Positions 23,634 through 37,200 of a stretch of 64,000 bases of DNA are shown piece after piece (positions within the stretch are counted from its first letter, which is position 1; every line of letters starts with the position of its first letter). The notes below the pieces were generated by a model. The model had not been told where the DNA came from, searched no databases, and saw only the letters and a list, made by a program, of their open reading frames with translations. The translations under genes were made by a program, and so were the position numbers. The stretch is taken from the NCBI RefSeq assembly GCF_008831285.2, contig NC_045145.1, positions 17,792,802 to 17,856,801 of the forward strand. Direction: 5' to 3'. This stretch comes from Nymphaea colorata (Eukaryota > Streptophyta > Magnoliopsida > Nymphaeales > Nymphaeaceae).

Positions 23634-26343
23634 ATTGGGATGGCCTCCAACTTTCTGATGTTCCATGGAAGCATGTTGGATAAAACGAGATTGTAAATAT
23701 CTAAAGAGAATGTTTTATACTTTCTTTCAATAAATTACCATGGGAAGAACAAAATAGTTATATCTTTGATGTGAAAACAACATGCCTACTGGAAATTATT
23801 AGGAAGAAGTTTAAAGAGATGTCAAAAAATGAGACGAAATAACATGCTAAAAAGATTCAGAAAAATGGCAGAGGTGATGAGAGAGAGGTTTTTAGTTTCA
23901 AAACTCAGTGTACTAACCAGTGTTAGCCGTAGAACACATGAAATCTGTTGCAAGATTCACAAAATTTCAACTAATAAGATGGAAAAATAGAAGATGAAGA
24001 AAAGTGAAATGAGAATGTAAACACAGTTGCTTTTGGGAGGCAATCTACCATCACTTTTTCCTACAACACTTACTATATGTAGTTGGCAGACATTAGAGTG
24101 GTAGGCACAGGTGCAAATGAGATTTGACCATTTAAGGCATCTCCTCAACGTCATAAATATAATAATCGTCCACTTCAAGAACCTAAAAGATGGAGCATGA
24201 TGCAAATTGGTTAAATGAACTGTTCATTGAAACAAAGATATTATAACCAACTTATGGAACATTTTTAAGTTTTAAGTGTGACGTTGTTTGTTAAGCTTGA
24301 GTTCTTTTGATGATTCCTGATCAACAACCCACAGCAACTTGGTTGCTAGCCCTAAAAAAGCATTCTTGATGAGGTTAGGCATGAATCACTTGTGAACAAG
24401 CTTTTCTGAATATATCCACAGTTTGATCTGTCCAGCCAATATATGCCAATGAGATGATCCCATTCAAGTCTGCCTTTTTAGGAAGACAAGGATGGACTTC
24501 AACATCCCTGGCATCCTAATGAAATTGTACCATCTTCAGATAACTAAAGTATCCTGATTGTCACAATTAAGACTAGGACTCTGACCAGTCCCTGTCCTTG
24601 AGCCTCCAAATTCAACATAATAATTCCCTGCCAATTCTAATGATGAGTCAGGTGAGAAAAACAATCAATAAAACATTGTGTTTTTTGTACAGAATGGTTC
24701 AGACACCTGACATGCTCAAAACCTACCTTATTATATGTGCTATGAATAGAATATTTGGCTCAGACATGGTCACGTGAATCAAACCCTTAGCCATATATCA
24801 AATGAGATCCTTGGGAATTTCTCCCTCAATGGACCTGAGGAGACACCCGCTCCTAGTGCAGCATCCACCTGATTACCTTCTGCTATTTATTTATTCTGTC
24901 TATTTGAGACAAATGAGCAACCACTTCCTCAATATGTCATTTGTTTCCTATCAATCCCCTTCCATGCAAATGAAGTATGTTTTCTTTAATCTTCCATATC
25001 CAATGGAAATTTCATATGTATCTTCTCCTCCTCTCAACCATTTACCATTTTTAACACCTAACTCCAATGCCTAAATATAGAAACCGCCAACAAAGTTATA
25101 ATACTCATGTGTTATTGGTCCAAACTCCAAAGTCTCACTACTGTTTGCTTTATCTTCCCACAATCAAGTAACCTTTTATCTCGACTTTCTTCATGATTTG
25201 CATACTATAGAAACTTGAATGTTTCTCTAGAGAAAGTAGCATGGCTCTACAAGTCCCAAACCATTGAGCAATTCAACCACACCTTTAAGATATTTTGATT
25301 CATGAGTAGCATCAATGTAGGACTTGGACTCGGTATATGAAAAGTGCTTCTATAGAAAATGATTTATAGGAACAAAAAATAACAGGACGGGATATTAGGT
25401 GGTAATTCATGATTAACTAAGTGGGTGCAAGCATGTATCCAAAACTCTTGCTTTTTTAACTACCAAACAAGAATGTAGCCCAAGTTCCTTGCTTTTTGAC
25501 ACCAAGAGCCTTTAACTGTAAGAGCAGCTATCCGTGTAACAGATGTTTCAGAAATTACCAAGTCTTTTCGTCGCCTACATAATCCATTGTTGTTAACGCT
25601 TATTAGGACCTACAGGCTTTTACTCTATGAGCAATTACCCGTGTAACAGATGTTTAAGAAATTACCAGTTTTTTCTTTTGTGACCTAGAAGAAAAGATTA
25701 TCTTCACGCGACGTCTGACAATAGCTACACCAGATTGATCAGCACATGCTCTATCATATTCAACACCTCGAGGCACTCGATAAGCTAATGGTAGCACTCA
25801 ATCTATTACGCCTCAAGGAGTTCATTGCAATAACTATTGTATTTTGAGGAAATCTAAAAGTTCTCCTATGAAGAAATAAAGAGAAAATGCCGTCCTCTTA
25901 GATATCCTCCTTCCAACACGCCACCTGAATTTTTCCTCATCTGATCAGGCCCGAATTTTTCCTCAAATCAGGCAATCAGCCTAAGTTGAAATAGAACATA
26001 GAATTCAAGTAATATCAAGCCCCATTCTCTGAATATAGCTCCAGATTATTAATTTTTCAGGCTCAACAATAGGTGGATCAGGCTATCACAACATATTCAA
26101 AATATCGCATTGGCAACCTTTAGCAAGAAAGGAAATTGAGAGAGAAATTTCCGCAACCAACGAAAAGCCCATGATCATGAAATTCAGCATTAAAACTCGT
26201 ACAATCAAGAGACTGTGCAACAAACAGATCGTTCGAGGAGTTCATAATAGCAACCCTATTTTAAGGGGTCAAACAACAACGAAAACTGATTACCGACAAC
26301 AAATATCCAAAAAGACAAAACAAAGTAAATTGCTATATATATA

Positions 26344-26465
26344 CAGAATCATGTGCCCCTAGGGAGCATCAACTGCAGGAACACCATACCCGGTCAAATC
26401 ACCGCAGAATCATGTTCCCTAGTAAGCATCAACTGCAGGAACACCATACCTGGTCAACTCACCGC
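26344..26465. repeat. 61-bp tandem duplication
   Basis: Two adjacent copies beginning cagaatcatgt at 26344 and 26405, both containing agcatcaactgcaggaacac. They differ by a few substitutions and one 1-bp indel. Probably in the upstream region of the Sec14-like gene. Confidence 0.9.
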
Positions 26466-29305
26466 AACAAGCGCCTTTCAGCCACCGATTGTCGCGGTCG
26501 CCACCCCCACAATTCAATCTCCAAAGACCACCACCAATTCAGCAATCACAGAAATCGCAGAACACATAAAAGTCTTCCAACCAAATCAGAAAACAAAAGC
26601 ACCACAAACTTCAATGAATCCCCTGGTCCTTCCAAGTTCCAACGCAGAGCCAGACGGAAGACAAGGAGGCAAGCTGATTCCTCGAAACCCAAATTCGCTC
26701 ATCCCTCCTCTCTTCCTTTGGCCTGGTCTCTGGGAATTAGATCCAGAAAACCAGCCAATGAGAAGTTTTCTTCCTTTCTCTTGGTCCCTCCTCGCCTTAG
26801 TAGCCTGCTTTTATCTTCTGTTATGCTGGGAAGAGGCTACTGGGTCTCTTTCAGCAAATGAAGGAGGCACGTTTCTTTGCATGTGAGCAACTCGCCGACC
26901 AGACAAGCATTCCCAGCCCAACCCCCACAATAAAATAAGATCCTCTCTCCGTTCTTCTTCCCTGGCTCTCTCTGACACCCAGTAACCTTTACCCATTACA
27001 TCAACATTCTCGGAAATTATTTATTTACCGACCAGAGTTTCTGTATTATTATTAAGGAAGCAGCTTCGATACCAACTTGTTGTCTTTCTCATTAAATCTC
27101 TTTTTTTGTCAGCGCGCGTTTTTTTTCTCCACGAATGCGTTTTGTTTCTAGTTAATTTATGCAAGAGATTTGTGGATTCCTTTATCGAGTTTAAATTAAA
27201 AAAAAAAATCATCAGGTTTCTCATAGCATACCGTTCAGTGCAATGCATCGTGATTAGACAAAATTCATTTCAATCCTTCCAAGTACATGCATCTTGTTAC
27301 TTTCCTCGTTACTGTGTAATGGAAGGAGTGACATGCAGGCCCGTACAGCTGAAAGAAGGAAATTCATATAATATAATCATTTATTATTTTAACTATGGTT
27401 GAAAGCTTACTATGATCATAAAATTTAGCCAAATGGGAAATACTTCTGGACTCTTCTATTACCTTATTCCTTTCTTTACATTTTCAGCATATAATTTTGT
27501 TAAATGAAGAAAACATGTTGATCTGTAAAATTATTTGCCCTGAACCCCTTGTTGCATGTGACTTTTTTTCCTATCTCTGATTTTTTAGTTGTTCTCAACT
27601 GAAGAAGGGAAATGAGATTTTAGTCCTACCAATAATGTTCTTTTTTCTCATGATTCCATTGGACAAGATTGAGTTGTGAAAATTTTTTGATCGGTATCCT
27701 CAACCTGAACTGAATTGAGAAAGGTTTCTTTGTTTAAATTGAGTTTTGGTGAACTACCTCATTTATAGCTCTTTGGTTTATCCTTCCTCATTTTTTTCAC
27801 TACCGGTCAGTGGTTTGTTTTATCATTCTTAAAAGAAACCACCGCACCCTCTTGCCTCTTATCTCTGGGTTTATAATGCTTGCTTTGGGACCTATTACAG
27901 TTTAGAAGAGAAGAACACTGGGACGTGATAGTGACCACTTCAAGATTTGAACGCAAGTCCCTTTAGAATGTAGACCACCTTGCCGCTTACAATCCTTTAG
28001 GGTAAGACCAAATTACTCATTTCATACTTTTGTTTTTTCACTTGATATGGTTCTTCAAAATTTATGCACATTGTAGAATTGTGAACATTTACAAAACTGG
28101 GAATTCAACAAGTGCTGATATTTTTTATTTATTCTTTTTAAATAATTAGTCAACGGTCTAAGGGGTGTTTTAATGGATAAATTTAATCAAACTAATTACT
28201 TGTCCAAGATGGGGACACGAGAATTTGTTCTTCTTATCCATTGGCCCAGTTAACAAGCAAATGTTTGTGACTGGGGTAAGCACTATGCTTTCATATTGGG
28301 ACTCTTGTTTGGCATCAACCATAGGGACAAATATCTGGGTTTTTCTTAGACTACTGTTTTGAACCAAAAAAAAAAAAAAAAAAAAAGAAAAGAGAAAGAA
28401 TTCAGAACTGAAATCTCCTGGGATCTTAAAGTTTTTAGTTGATCTTTTTTTTTTTTTTTTTTTGAACTTCCATCCTGTTGCAAGAAAAAACGAATAGGAA
28501 ATCTACAATTTCTCACGAGATTTTATTGTTGGTAACAGCATGCATGTGAAAGCCCTTTCTCAGGAAAGAGTACCCAATATGGAACTTACCTTCCCATGAA
28601 GCAAAGTATAGCTCGGAAAGCAGGAGATTTTGATAATCGCCCTACCCTTTTCATGAAACCATATGTTCTAATTGGTATGAGAAAATGGGAAAAGCTTGGC
28701 CGTGAAATGGGCTTTCTCATGTGAATCTTTCCTAGGAAATAAACTGGATCAAACACCCACTTTACCTTTCTAAGATTGGATCCCTATTACTTCAAAATTA
28801 CTTAAGGCTGCTTATAAAATCATTGAATGTGGTGTGGATTTAATCTCTCATTTCCGGTATATATATAAATTCTTATGCAAGATACCAAATAGAGGAAGCC
28901 AAAGAGCTCAACCTCAGGGTTCCCTCCCACCTTATCTCTTTGTGACTTTACATGGCGAAGTTTGGTGATCCACATGCATCATGTCTTGGATAAGGATTTT
29001 TATAAATGGTTGAGGTTTTCATGTTCTTAGAGTCACTCAGTATTATTGGGTCGCACTCACAGTATAGATTTGACTTGGCATAGATCCAAGAGATCATCAT
29101 GAGGATGAGTTTCTATGAATTTATGAGTTCACGCCAACAGAAAAAGAATTGTTTTAGTGGAGGAGTTGAAATCCTCCGGTCATCTTGAGCTCTGTCCAAT
29201 TATTTCCAATAAGGCCATGTTTGAGGCCGCTAGGTGAAATCTACTGCTGAAGCAAATGGCAAATTTCACAACTGCAGATCTTCTTCATTATTTTAGATAT
29301 TAGAA

Positions 29306-29510
29306 AAAGAACTAACCGATTTGGATGTAGCTAATCGTCTGCTAATATTATTGAATATAACAAAAGAACTAACCAATTTGGATATAGCTATCATCTGCTA
29401 ATATTATTGAATTGGTTAAGCAGGCCGATGCAAACTAATAAACTTGAAATTGGTCCTTGTAGAGTATATTTAAGTACTTTTGTCACATTGACACCAGTTA
29501 AGTTAGTAAA
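29306..29510. repeat. Dispersed repeat of unknown type, copy 1, with an internal 57-bp duplication
   Basis: Segments starting aaagaactaacc at 29306 and 29363 are near-duplicates, period 57. The following DNA (gatgcaaactaataaacttg, then gagtatattt and tgtcacat) is similar to 52518-52650. No terminal repeats or coding sequence are seen, so the class is unknown. Confidence 0.6.
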
Positions 29511-30338
29511 TACTTAGTGTTTTTAATTGACAAAAGAATTAGGAAACTGAAAATATCCTGCCCATGCATGTTAACCATGGTTAATAACAAGCAGATTAAA
29601 TAATTTTTTTTCCATTTTGATCTGGCTGAAGGTCTCCCTTTTACATGTTTTCCGATTCAGTAGATTTCCAGCTACTCTTCCTGCCATTTACTTTTCACCT
29701 CATGAGGGAAAACAAGTCGCCTTAACTCCGACTTCTTCCATGGTCCTGACGACAGTATCATGTGAGGTGGCCAGAGTTATGACTTCGAGATTTTAACTGC
29801 TTCTCTCTTTCTAATGGTAAGAATTCGCCGTGGTCCTGCTTCCACCAAGGGATCCAAGTCCTCGCCACTCCGAGCCTTATAGAGCAACACCGTAAGAGAA
29901 AACTCGGGTTGCAGAGTGACAGCATCGAGAACTTGGTTTTCACTGTTTACCCTTCATAATTACCACGACTTGCTCTCCACTTGTCACTCATTTATCAGTT
30001 GACAGGTAAAATTTTCCGACCAAACTTTCCGTCCCATTAAGAGGTTGACCGGAGAAGAGTTGGTGGCGCATACAATATCAGAAAAAAAAAAAGGAAGAAG
30101 AGAGTGTGGGGGCATCCTTATACTTATGAAGTTTAAGAAAAAAATGTTTATTTTAGACTTTTAACTTTTTTACTATCCTTGTTTTTTTCCTTGTAGAGAA
30201 GCTTCCCTTTTACTAATTAAGAGTATTTCGATCATTACATCCGTTAATGCACAATTTTTTCTCCACCCGATGGTGCATATGGAATTAACCTGCTTTTAAA
30301 TTATGTTGGTGATGCTGTAACTAATAACTCCTAAGTGA

Positions 30339-30508
30339 ATAGGGACGGAGCCAAGGAGGGGCCCAGGCCAGGCCTCCCCTCAAGTTTTCTTAATTACAAA
30401 ATTATATTTATTTTATAAAAATTTAAAAAATTATAGTTCAGGCTCTATTAAAGTTTCAAAACCATAATTCTGCTCCCTCATGAACAATTCCTGGGTCTGC
30501 TCCTAAAA
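30339..30508. mobile_element. Candidate short hAT-like MITE (GGAGCC-type ends)
   Basis: The left end reads TAGGGACGGAGCCAAGG and the reverse complement of the right end TTAGGAGCAGACCCAGG, an imperfect inverted repeat. The flanks aagtgaa and aaagtgga could be a degraded 8-bp target duplication. The interior is AT-rich with ttataaaaatttaaaaa. A related sequence in the opposite orientation occurs at about 61690-61870. Confidence 0.45.
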
Positions 30509-33500
30509 GTGGAGTCAAGCCTTTAACGTTCTTGGTATTCACCGCCTCTCAGTTGATATTCTTAAAAATTATACAATACGAGCATATCATGTATGGCAGA
30601 ATTCAGGCAAAACCAGTATCCTAGTGTGATCTTCAAAGCAATATACAGTAGAATGTCCTCCGTAGAATAATTGGCTTAACTTTCTCCAAGGTGATCCGAA
30701 CCGAATCTTTCTCTGGAATGATGTCAGTCGATAAAAAATGAACTTTGTGCGGAGTCAAGCATGAGGGGACCTCACCTGCTAATGCATCCCCTACCCACCA
30801 GCTTAGAAAGCACATATTTCTTGGTCTGCGTCCAATGTAAATAAATACTGTCTAGAAAAAGAAAACCTCGTGAGGAATGATCTGACTGATTCCAATTCTT
30901 ACCCATCATTCTGCTTTTGTTGAAAGAGAATTACAGGCTCCATGAACATTTGGAACCTCTAATTCTCTTACTGAGGAGAAAAAAAAATTAACAGAATTGG
31001 ACTGAGTCTTCTTCTGAAGAAAGGCAATATAAGACTTTCTAGTAACTAAGGGGAAAGAACTGTGTTTTACACCACAAAGGAAATTGAAAACTGATGACCT
31101 CACAGTCATAACCAAGAAAATATGAAAACGCCATCAGCCTACAAGGGCGTATTTTATTCAGATATCAATTCACTTGCCAAGATCAGATTCTAATCCATTG
31201 TCTAATAGGCACTTATGATATATATATATATATGTGTGTGTGTGTGGAAAGAGAGGGAAAAAGAGAGAGAGATGGTCATGCGTTGTGGCAACTGAGAAGA
31301 TGCCTGTTTGTATGACTTCAGCGAGTTTTGTTGCAATAACTTTTGGTGTGGAAGATGCAATGGGTGGTGATGTCAAATTCACCAACTAGAGAGAGAGAGA
31401 GAGGAAAAAAAAAAAAAAAAACAAGTTGTGATGAGGTGATGTGGAGAACATTTCTGAAAGGTAAGCACTCGTTATAACAATACTGCCGAGAAATGTAAAG
31501 TTGACTTTATTTAGTTTTAATTAATTATTATCAAGATGGTCGATATCACTTATTCACTCCTTAGATTTGAAGGAGATCACCCAGAACACGACCCTGATGT
31601 TGAAGACCTAATCTTCTATAGATCCAATTCAATAGGGTTGACCTTCTCTTTTGAAAAATAGAAAATCAACATCGACTTTGAAATTGTAAAGCAAGTACCA
31701 TAGTATAGAGCTGTCTAAAATACTACCTGATGGGCTGCTGTTTACTTGGATAATTTCATTCTCAGGTGCATCACCCTTTGGTATCTCTACGATAAAATGT
31801 TTAGTTGAGTTCAATGGGACCCCCTTTTTTTCAAATAACGAAGAACCCTCCAAGGACCGTCCTATCAAATGGAGAGGGGAAATGTGGCTTCCGCAGATGC
31901 TTGATGAACATAGACATTAATCGTATCGTGAGAGGAGGAAGTCGACAGTCGTGTCATTGTCCATAGAAGATCGTCCTCCATTAATGCCCATGGGCATAAA
32001 AAGCATTATATGCACACGGCAGCATAATATGCACATGGTGCCCATATAAAAGTGTGTATTTATGAGATTGGGCCTGGTTTTTGTTGTCTGGACTGGAATT
32101 TGTCTCGGCTCAATCCAAGAACGGGACAAGCTGACTACTAGCTAGCTGCGCATGGTGAATTGAGCCTCTTCTCATTGGCGTGAAATGGCACCTGCACGCG
32201 TCAGGATTCAAGGCAGACAGAGAAAAAATGGAAAATATATTTATCTCCATGGTTGACAAGATGTCACCAATCTAGAGAGAGAGAGAGAGAAGCGAGAGAT
32301 GTGACTTTTGGCATCTCGAAATTTATCCCATCTTCCAAATCTTTCCCCAGAGGGAGGAGAGAGAGGAGGGAAGAGAGAGATGTGGCCTTCGGCATTTTGA
32401 AAAATAACTAAATGACATCCAACAGGACTGCGCAGGAAGCTAAAGAAACGATGGAGGGGCGATGCCGTGAGAGGATGATGAACGAATTTTTTCTTCTCTT
32501 CTTCCAAGTTTGTAGCTCTAGCGCGTGGAGGTCCCTTCTCATCCTGCCCGCCGGAGATAGAGTTGTGCGGCTCAGAAACGGAGATAGAGAGCCCGATGAA
32601 AGAACATGCCGAGTGACTGGGTGAGTTAACTTGCTTCACTTGTTATTGGACGTTCAAAATCACTTCCAGCCCAACGAAACTGTTTTGATCCCCTCGACAC
32701 AATGTTACTTTCCAGTTGTTAGGAATCAACCAATCTTATAATCAGCTGCCCTCCACATGTTTCTCATTAGATGAGTACACATAATCCTGAGCACAAACAA
32801 TCCTTTGCTATGCCTAACACCCACCTTCTAAGTTAGCATTAACAACAATATAATAACAAGGGAGCGCAAAGTGTAAACAACCATTCGTTCTATCTGAGTT
32901 AGTAATTTAATAATGGTGATGATGATCAATCATAGCAATCGCAGCACTATAAGAACCCCCTCGCGTTGATTACTAATACTATTTTTCTGGGAAATAAAAT
33001 GGGTCGAAGGCCTACCCTCAGCAGGAGATTCACCGTCGGATTACCAGCATCGACTAAAACACCACAATTTTTTTAAGCGTCAGATGTGAAGCTAGTTAAG
33101 ACACAACTTGGACGAAAGGAAGCGACGAACTCTTCCAGACGACTAACCCTTGAATTAGTATTCCGGTTATAACGATTAGCAAACCTCAACCTCTAAAAAT
33201 ATGAACACTTGATAGCAAATCAACTACATCAAAACTCTTATTCCACTAAAAAGATAATGTACAGAATAGAGGATAAGCATCTCTAGGTTAGATTCGCAAG
33301 CATCGGTAACCTCCTGTTTCTGAATCTGGCAGCCACGAAGAGATTACTGCTACAGGACTCATGAACGTTGGGCAACAGTTATGGTTCATGTTCACAGGCA
33401 CAATATGTTCTAAGACGGCATAAGCTCGTCCTACTTTGTAGTCGAGTTGCAACATGGTACATGGGAGGCAGTGATCGATCATGCCGCTGCAAAACCCATA

Positions 33501-33594
33501 AATAGATCGTAGTATCTGTACAGTTTGAGGCGTTCTGGACCGGAGAACTTGAAGAGTACCTTTAGAAGGTTGGAGCTAGATGAGTTAGGGCTGA

Positions 33595-33956
33595 TCCACA
33601 CATCTACACCAAGCTTCTGGCTCACCTTGAAGTCTTGTTGAAGACAAAGCAGCGAGCTTAGGCAGAATTTGCATGGCTGAGAGCATGGCGATAAACGCTT
33701 TGCAACCTGCGATGCATGAGACACAAAGATGATATTAACAAAATTTTATCAAAGAATGCATAAAAGTGTGCATCTTTGCAAATAATATGAAAGTTACCAT
33801 GATCAAGAGAGTTGAGACAATTTTCCACTGTTGGCTTCCCTTGGAATTTGGACCTGTTAATTTCTCTCGTGAGTTTCCTGCTAAGTCGGCCAGATCTCTC
33901 ATATGCAAACCCATAATCCTCTTTAGTTTCATTTCCTCCAACATCCTCAGATGGCA
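33595..33956 (-). CDS. Candidate C-terminal exons of the helicase gene
   Basis: The minus strand at 33956-33798 encodes a non-repetitive peptide, PSEDVGGNETKED then SKFQGKPTVENCLNSLDHG, bounded by an acceptor-like ttccag and a GT donor. From memory, C-terminal tails of plant relatives of this helicase contain a similar KPTVENSLDD stretch. A splice from a weak donor in exon 7 (after 34256) to 33956, then 33798 to 33706 with a stop at 33595-33597, keeps phase. If this is not used, the protein ends at 34224 and this stretch is 3' UTR. Donor and acceptor choices are uncertain. Confidence 0.4.
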
Positions 33957-34223
33957 CTGGAATCTTCAAAAGAAATCTTGGACACTGACCTGAATAAGCC
34001 ATTAAGATTTAGATCACCAGACGGCCGTGTTAGCTTCTAAAGCCACTAACACGCTTCTCGCAATAAAACACCACATTGCTTTGGGAGGGATATACTACAA
34101 GGACCTCCAGCGTCATCGTAAATCTCTCTGGCAGATTAGAGCAGAACTCGCCGCTTTAAAAATGCCATCTTGCCAGGCCTCATGGGACTCATCTGACGAT
34201 TAAACTGGAATTTGAAGGACGCT

Positions 34224-37200
34224 TCAGCCAAGTTGCTTTGAATTCCGGGAGCCACCATTTCTGGAAATTGATATACTAGACTTTTCATCATCATTTGGCT
34301 GGATCCCAATTTTCATCTCAGAAAATGTGTCCATGTGCCTCTGCCTTAATCCCCCTCCTCTAAGAGCTCGAGCATTAGTAGATCCTCTACCAGATAGAGG
34401 TGCATAATTAGATGCCTTCGAAATCACGAACTCCTTCGGCAAGGAATCCATGTCCATAAAACACTTTCTCTCCTTAGCATCAGCAATTAGTGCAGCCCAA
34501 TCATCAGATTGTATTAGAGCATTTGCGTTGCCCATAACCTATTCATAAGCAACCAAATGAAAGAAGTTTGAGACGCCACAGAACACAAAAAAATAAAAAA
34601 TAAATAGATAAATAAACAAATACATAAAACAAAAATGTATAGAACCAACGTACCCAAAGTGCCCTTCGAGCACGGGTAAGGGCAACATTCATACGCCTGA
34701 TATCAGCAACAAAACCCACTCCATGGTTTGAAGCACGCACACATGACATAATAATGACGTCCCTTTCCTGCCCTTGAAATGCATCAACTGTGTTGATGTA
34801 CAGGTCCTTCCCTTCTTCAGATTTCAAAACCTCCTCAAACTCCCGTTGAAGGCACTTTAACTGCAGCTTGTACGGTGTTATGATGCCAACAGTTACCTTA
34901 CCACAACTTAGGGATTTTGAGGTTTTCTGGAGATGCTCATACAATCTCAAGGCAAATTGAGCTTCATGAATGTTTTGGTACGAAACAGACCCACCCCGAT
35001 GGGATTCTCTTCCATGGGTAATATCATAAAAAACATAAGGTTTGAGTAAAGGATCCTTGTAGTACATCTCATCAGCCATGTTCGCCACACTATCGCTGTC
35101 AGTTAAACGACCCTGGTAAAAATATCTGGATGGGAAGTCTCGTATCTGAGGATGCATCCTGTACTGCACAGATAACAACATTGTTGGGCAGCCTGCTTGC
35201 TGGAATCTCTCAAAAAGGCTCCTGCTGTACAACAAAGTCCCTGCTGCCTTGCTAATCACAGTTGCGGGAAGCTGTTGAGGATCTCCCACAAGAACACATC
35301 TAGCAGCACCAAGAGAAAGGGGTGGAAGGACGGCCACTTCACTAGCCTGGGCTGCTTCATCAATAACCACCATATCAAAACCATGAGTAAGTCGAGAGAA
35401 TAGCTTGCGGCCACTACTTGAGACTGTTGTGAAAACAATTTCTGCTTCGTTTGCAAAACTTGCTTCCAGACTGGAACGTGCATCCTCCAAATTGAAGCCA
35501 CTGCCTGCACGAAACCTCTCTTCCAGAATCAGAAGACGAGACATCTCAACTAATACTTTGTCCCTTCCTTCCACAACTGCAGCAAGGTTCTGTAATAATG
35601 CATCCCGATTATGATCACGTGCAACAAGAATATCAGGATCAACACCAACAGAACCTTGAGAACGACCAGCTGCTGCAGCAACATTAAGTTCCCTCTGAAG
35701 ACAAGATATCTGCTGTGAAAATTGTGCTTCACGAGCTTTTAATTGGTGCATCCAACCAATAATTTCCTCACGTCCCTTCACCAAAAGCTGTTCAGTCCTC
35801 CTCTCCACCGACACAGCCTGAGCAGCACGTGTCTGAGAATCAACACCCACCCGAGCAACATCCGGTCGATACACCTTCATTTCACCATCAATGAATCCAC
35901 GATCCAGCACACGTGCAAGCAATTCATCTGTAGCTGCATTTGAAGGTGCACAAACAAGCATCCGAGGCTTCGGGCAAAGCTTGGGCAGAGTACGAAAAAG
36001 ATTCTGATCCATATTCCGCAGTACTTCATCAATTGAACCTGAAGAAACACTCTCAGCACTACTTTCATTAGCTTGTTTATAGCTCTCAGGTGCAAGCTTC
36101 TTAAGTAAAGCAGTGTAATAGTGCTGATATTGAACAAGATGAATAACGTTTAGCATTCCCCACACTGTATGTGTTTTTCCAGTTCCTGGAGGCCCTTGAA
36201 CCAAAGTAAAAGGCCAGGGGTCCTGTTTTTTGTTCATTCCACCATTGCTTGTACCAGCAGCTGTGTGCATAGCTGCCCACTGAATAGCAGCCAATTGTGG
36301 TCCATTAAAAGTCCGATGCAAATAGTCCACAAAATTGGGTGTAAAGCACTCTGGCATTGCTGGAGTCTGCTCCTCATATTTTGGAAAATGTTCTGGACTG
36401 GGCTTGAGAATTGCATTTTGCATCTGCATAAGAAAACCTCATATGCTTTCAGTGTGTTGTAAAGATAAATACTACCCCAATCATTATTCTAATATACACT
36501 TTACAAACCTGATAATTGAGACGACGAAATGCATGCAGTGCTACATATTCACGTTGAGTTGTTGCAAGAGATCCCAGAACTGTCAAATACCAAGTACTCT
36601 TCGGCAGAAATTTTCGTAACACATGATCATCATCCAATTTACTGCAAATGCCAACAAAGTTCATCAATACCTAGAGTCGTAAGAGCCCTTAAGAAGATTA
36701 TGTATCTACCAGTCAAATTGAGACTTGACCGTGAGTCAGAGTCCATTTTGAATCTGGTAACTTGTTGAGTTGAGATGTTTGACTTGTACCAACTCAGAAA
36801 CATGGCAACTTATAACCAAGTCAAAACAAGCCAAGCCACTGTATCAAATCCTGTAAATGTTAACAAATTCCAAAGTAAGAAGAGTTAAACAAGCCAAAGT
36901 ACGTGGAATATGGCAAAGATCAGACCAATCTGCCACCTCACATCTCAAAGTTGTCGGATTATCCAATGAAAAGACAAATCCTTCAAGGGAACCCTCATAA
37001 GATCAATTAGAACCTTTTGTTTCCAGAAAAATATAGAAAAACTGTTCGCCTACACAAGTTCTAAAAACTGTCAAAAGTGTATTAAGGACAAGGAGTTTGT
37101 AGGTATAGATGTTGATATAGCAGTAAATTCCAGTGTTTTAAGAACATCAATTTTAATGATAAAACATTATCATAAGATCATAGCATCTCCAGCTCTTAAC

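Larger units (their letters stand above)
22768..33594. other. Upstream and intergenic region between the Sec14-like and helicase genes
   Basis: The proximal part probably holds the 5' UTR intron and promoter of the Sec14-like gene; the first exon may lie near 26.4-27.0 kb, but I could not fix it. The 177-codon plus-strand frame at 26353-26886 starts in a tandem duplication and looks like a chance frame. The remainder is AT-rich, with the listed repeats, a poly(A) run at about 28366-28386 and a poly(T) run at 28446-28463. A (TA)n(TG)n tract sits near 31217-31247 and GA-rich tracts near 31388-31402 and 32275-32290. From 24.2 to 26.1 kb and 32.6 to 33.5 kb I see nothing recognisable. Confidence 0.5.

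Noticed and set aside
26353-26886. 177-codon plus-strand open frame
   Set aside because: It begins inside a 61-bp tandem duplication, has low-complexity composition, shows no family features and lies in the probable upstream region of a minus-strand gene.
27910-28000. Possible SINE or tRNA on the minus strand (gcgttcaaatctt)
   Set aside because: The B box has mismatches at both edges, the A box is poor and no target duplication was seen.
28158-28765. A 600-bp TIR element with gggtgttt ends
   Set aside because: Only the first eight bases of the two ends agree and no target duplication was found.
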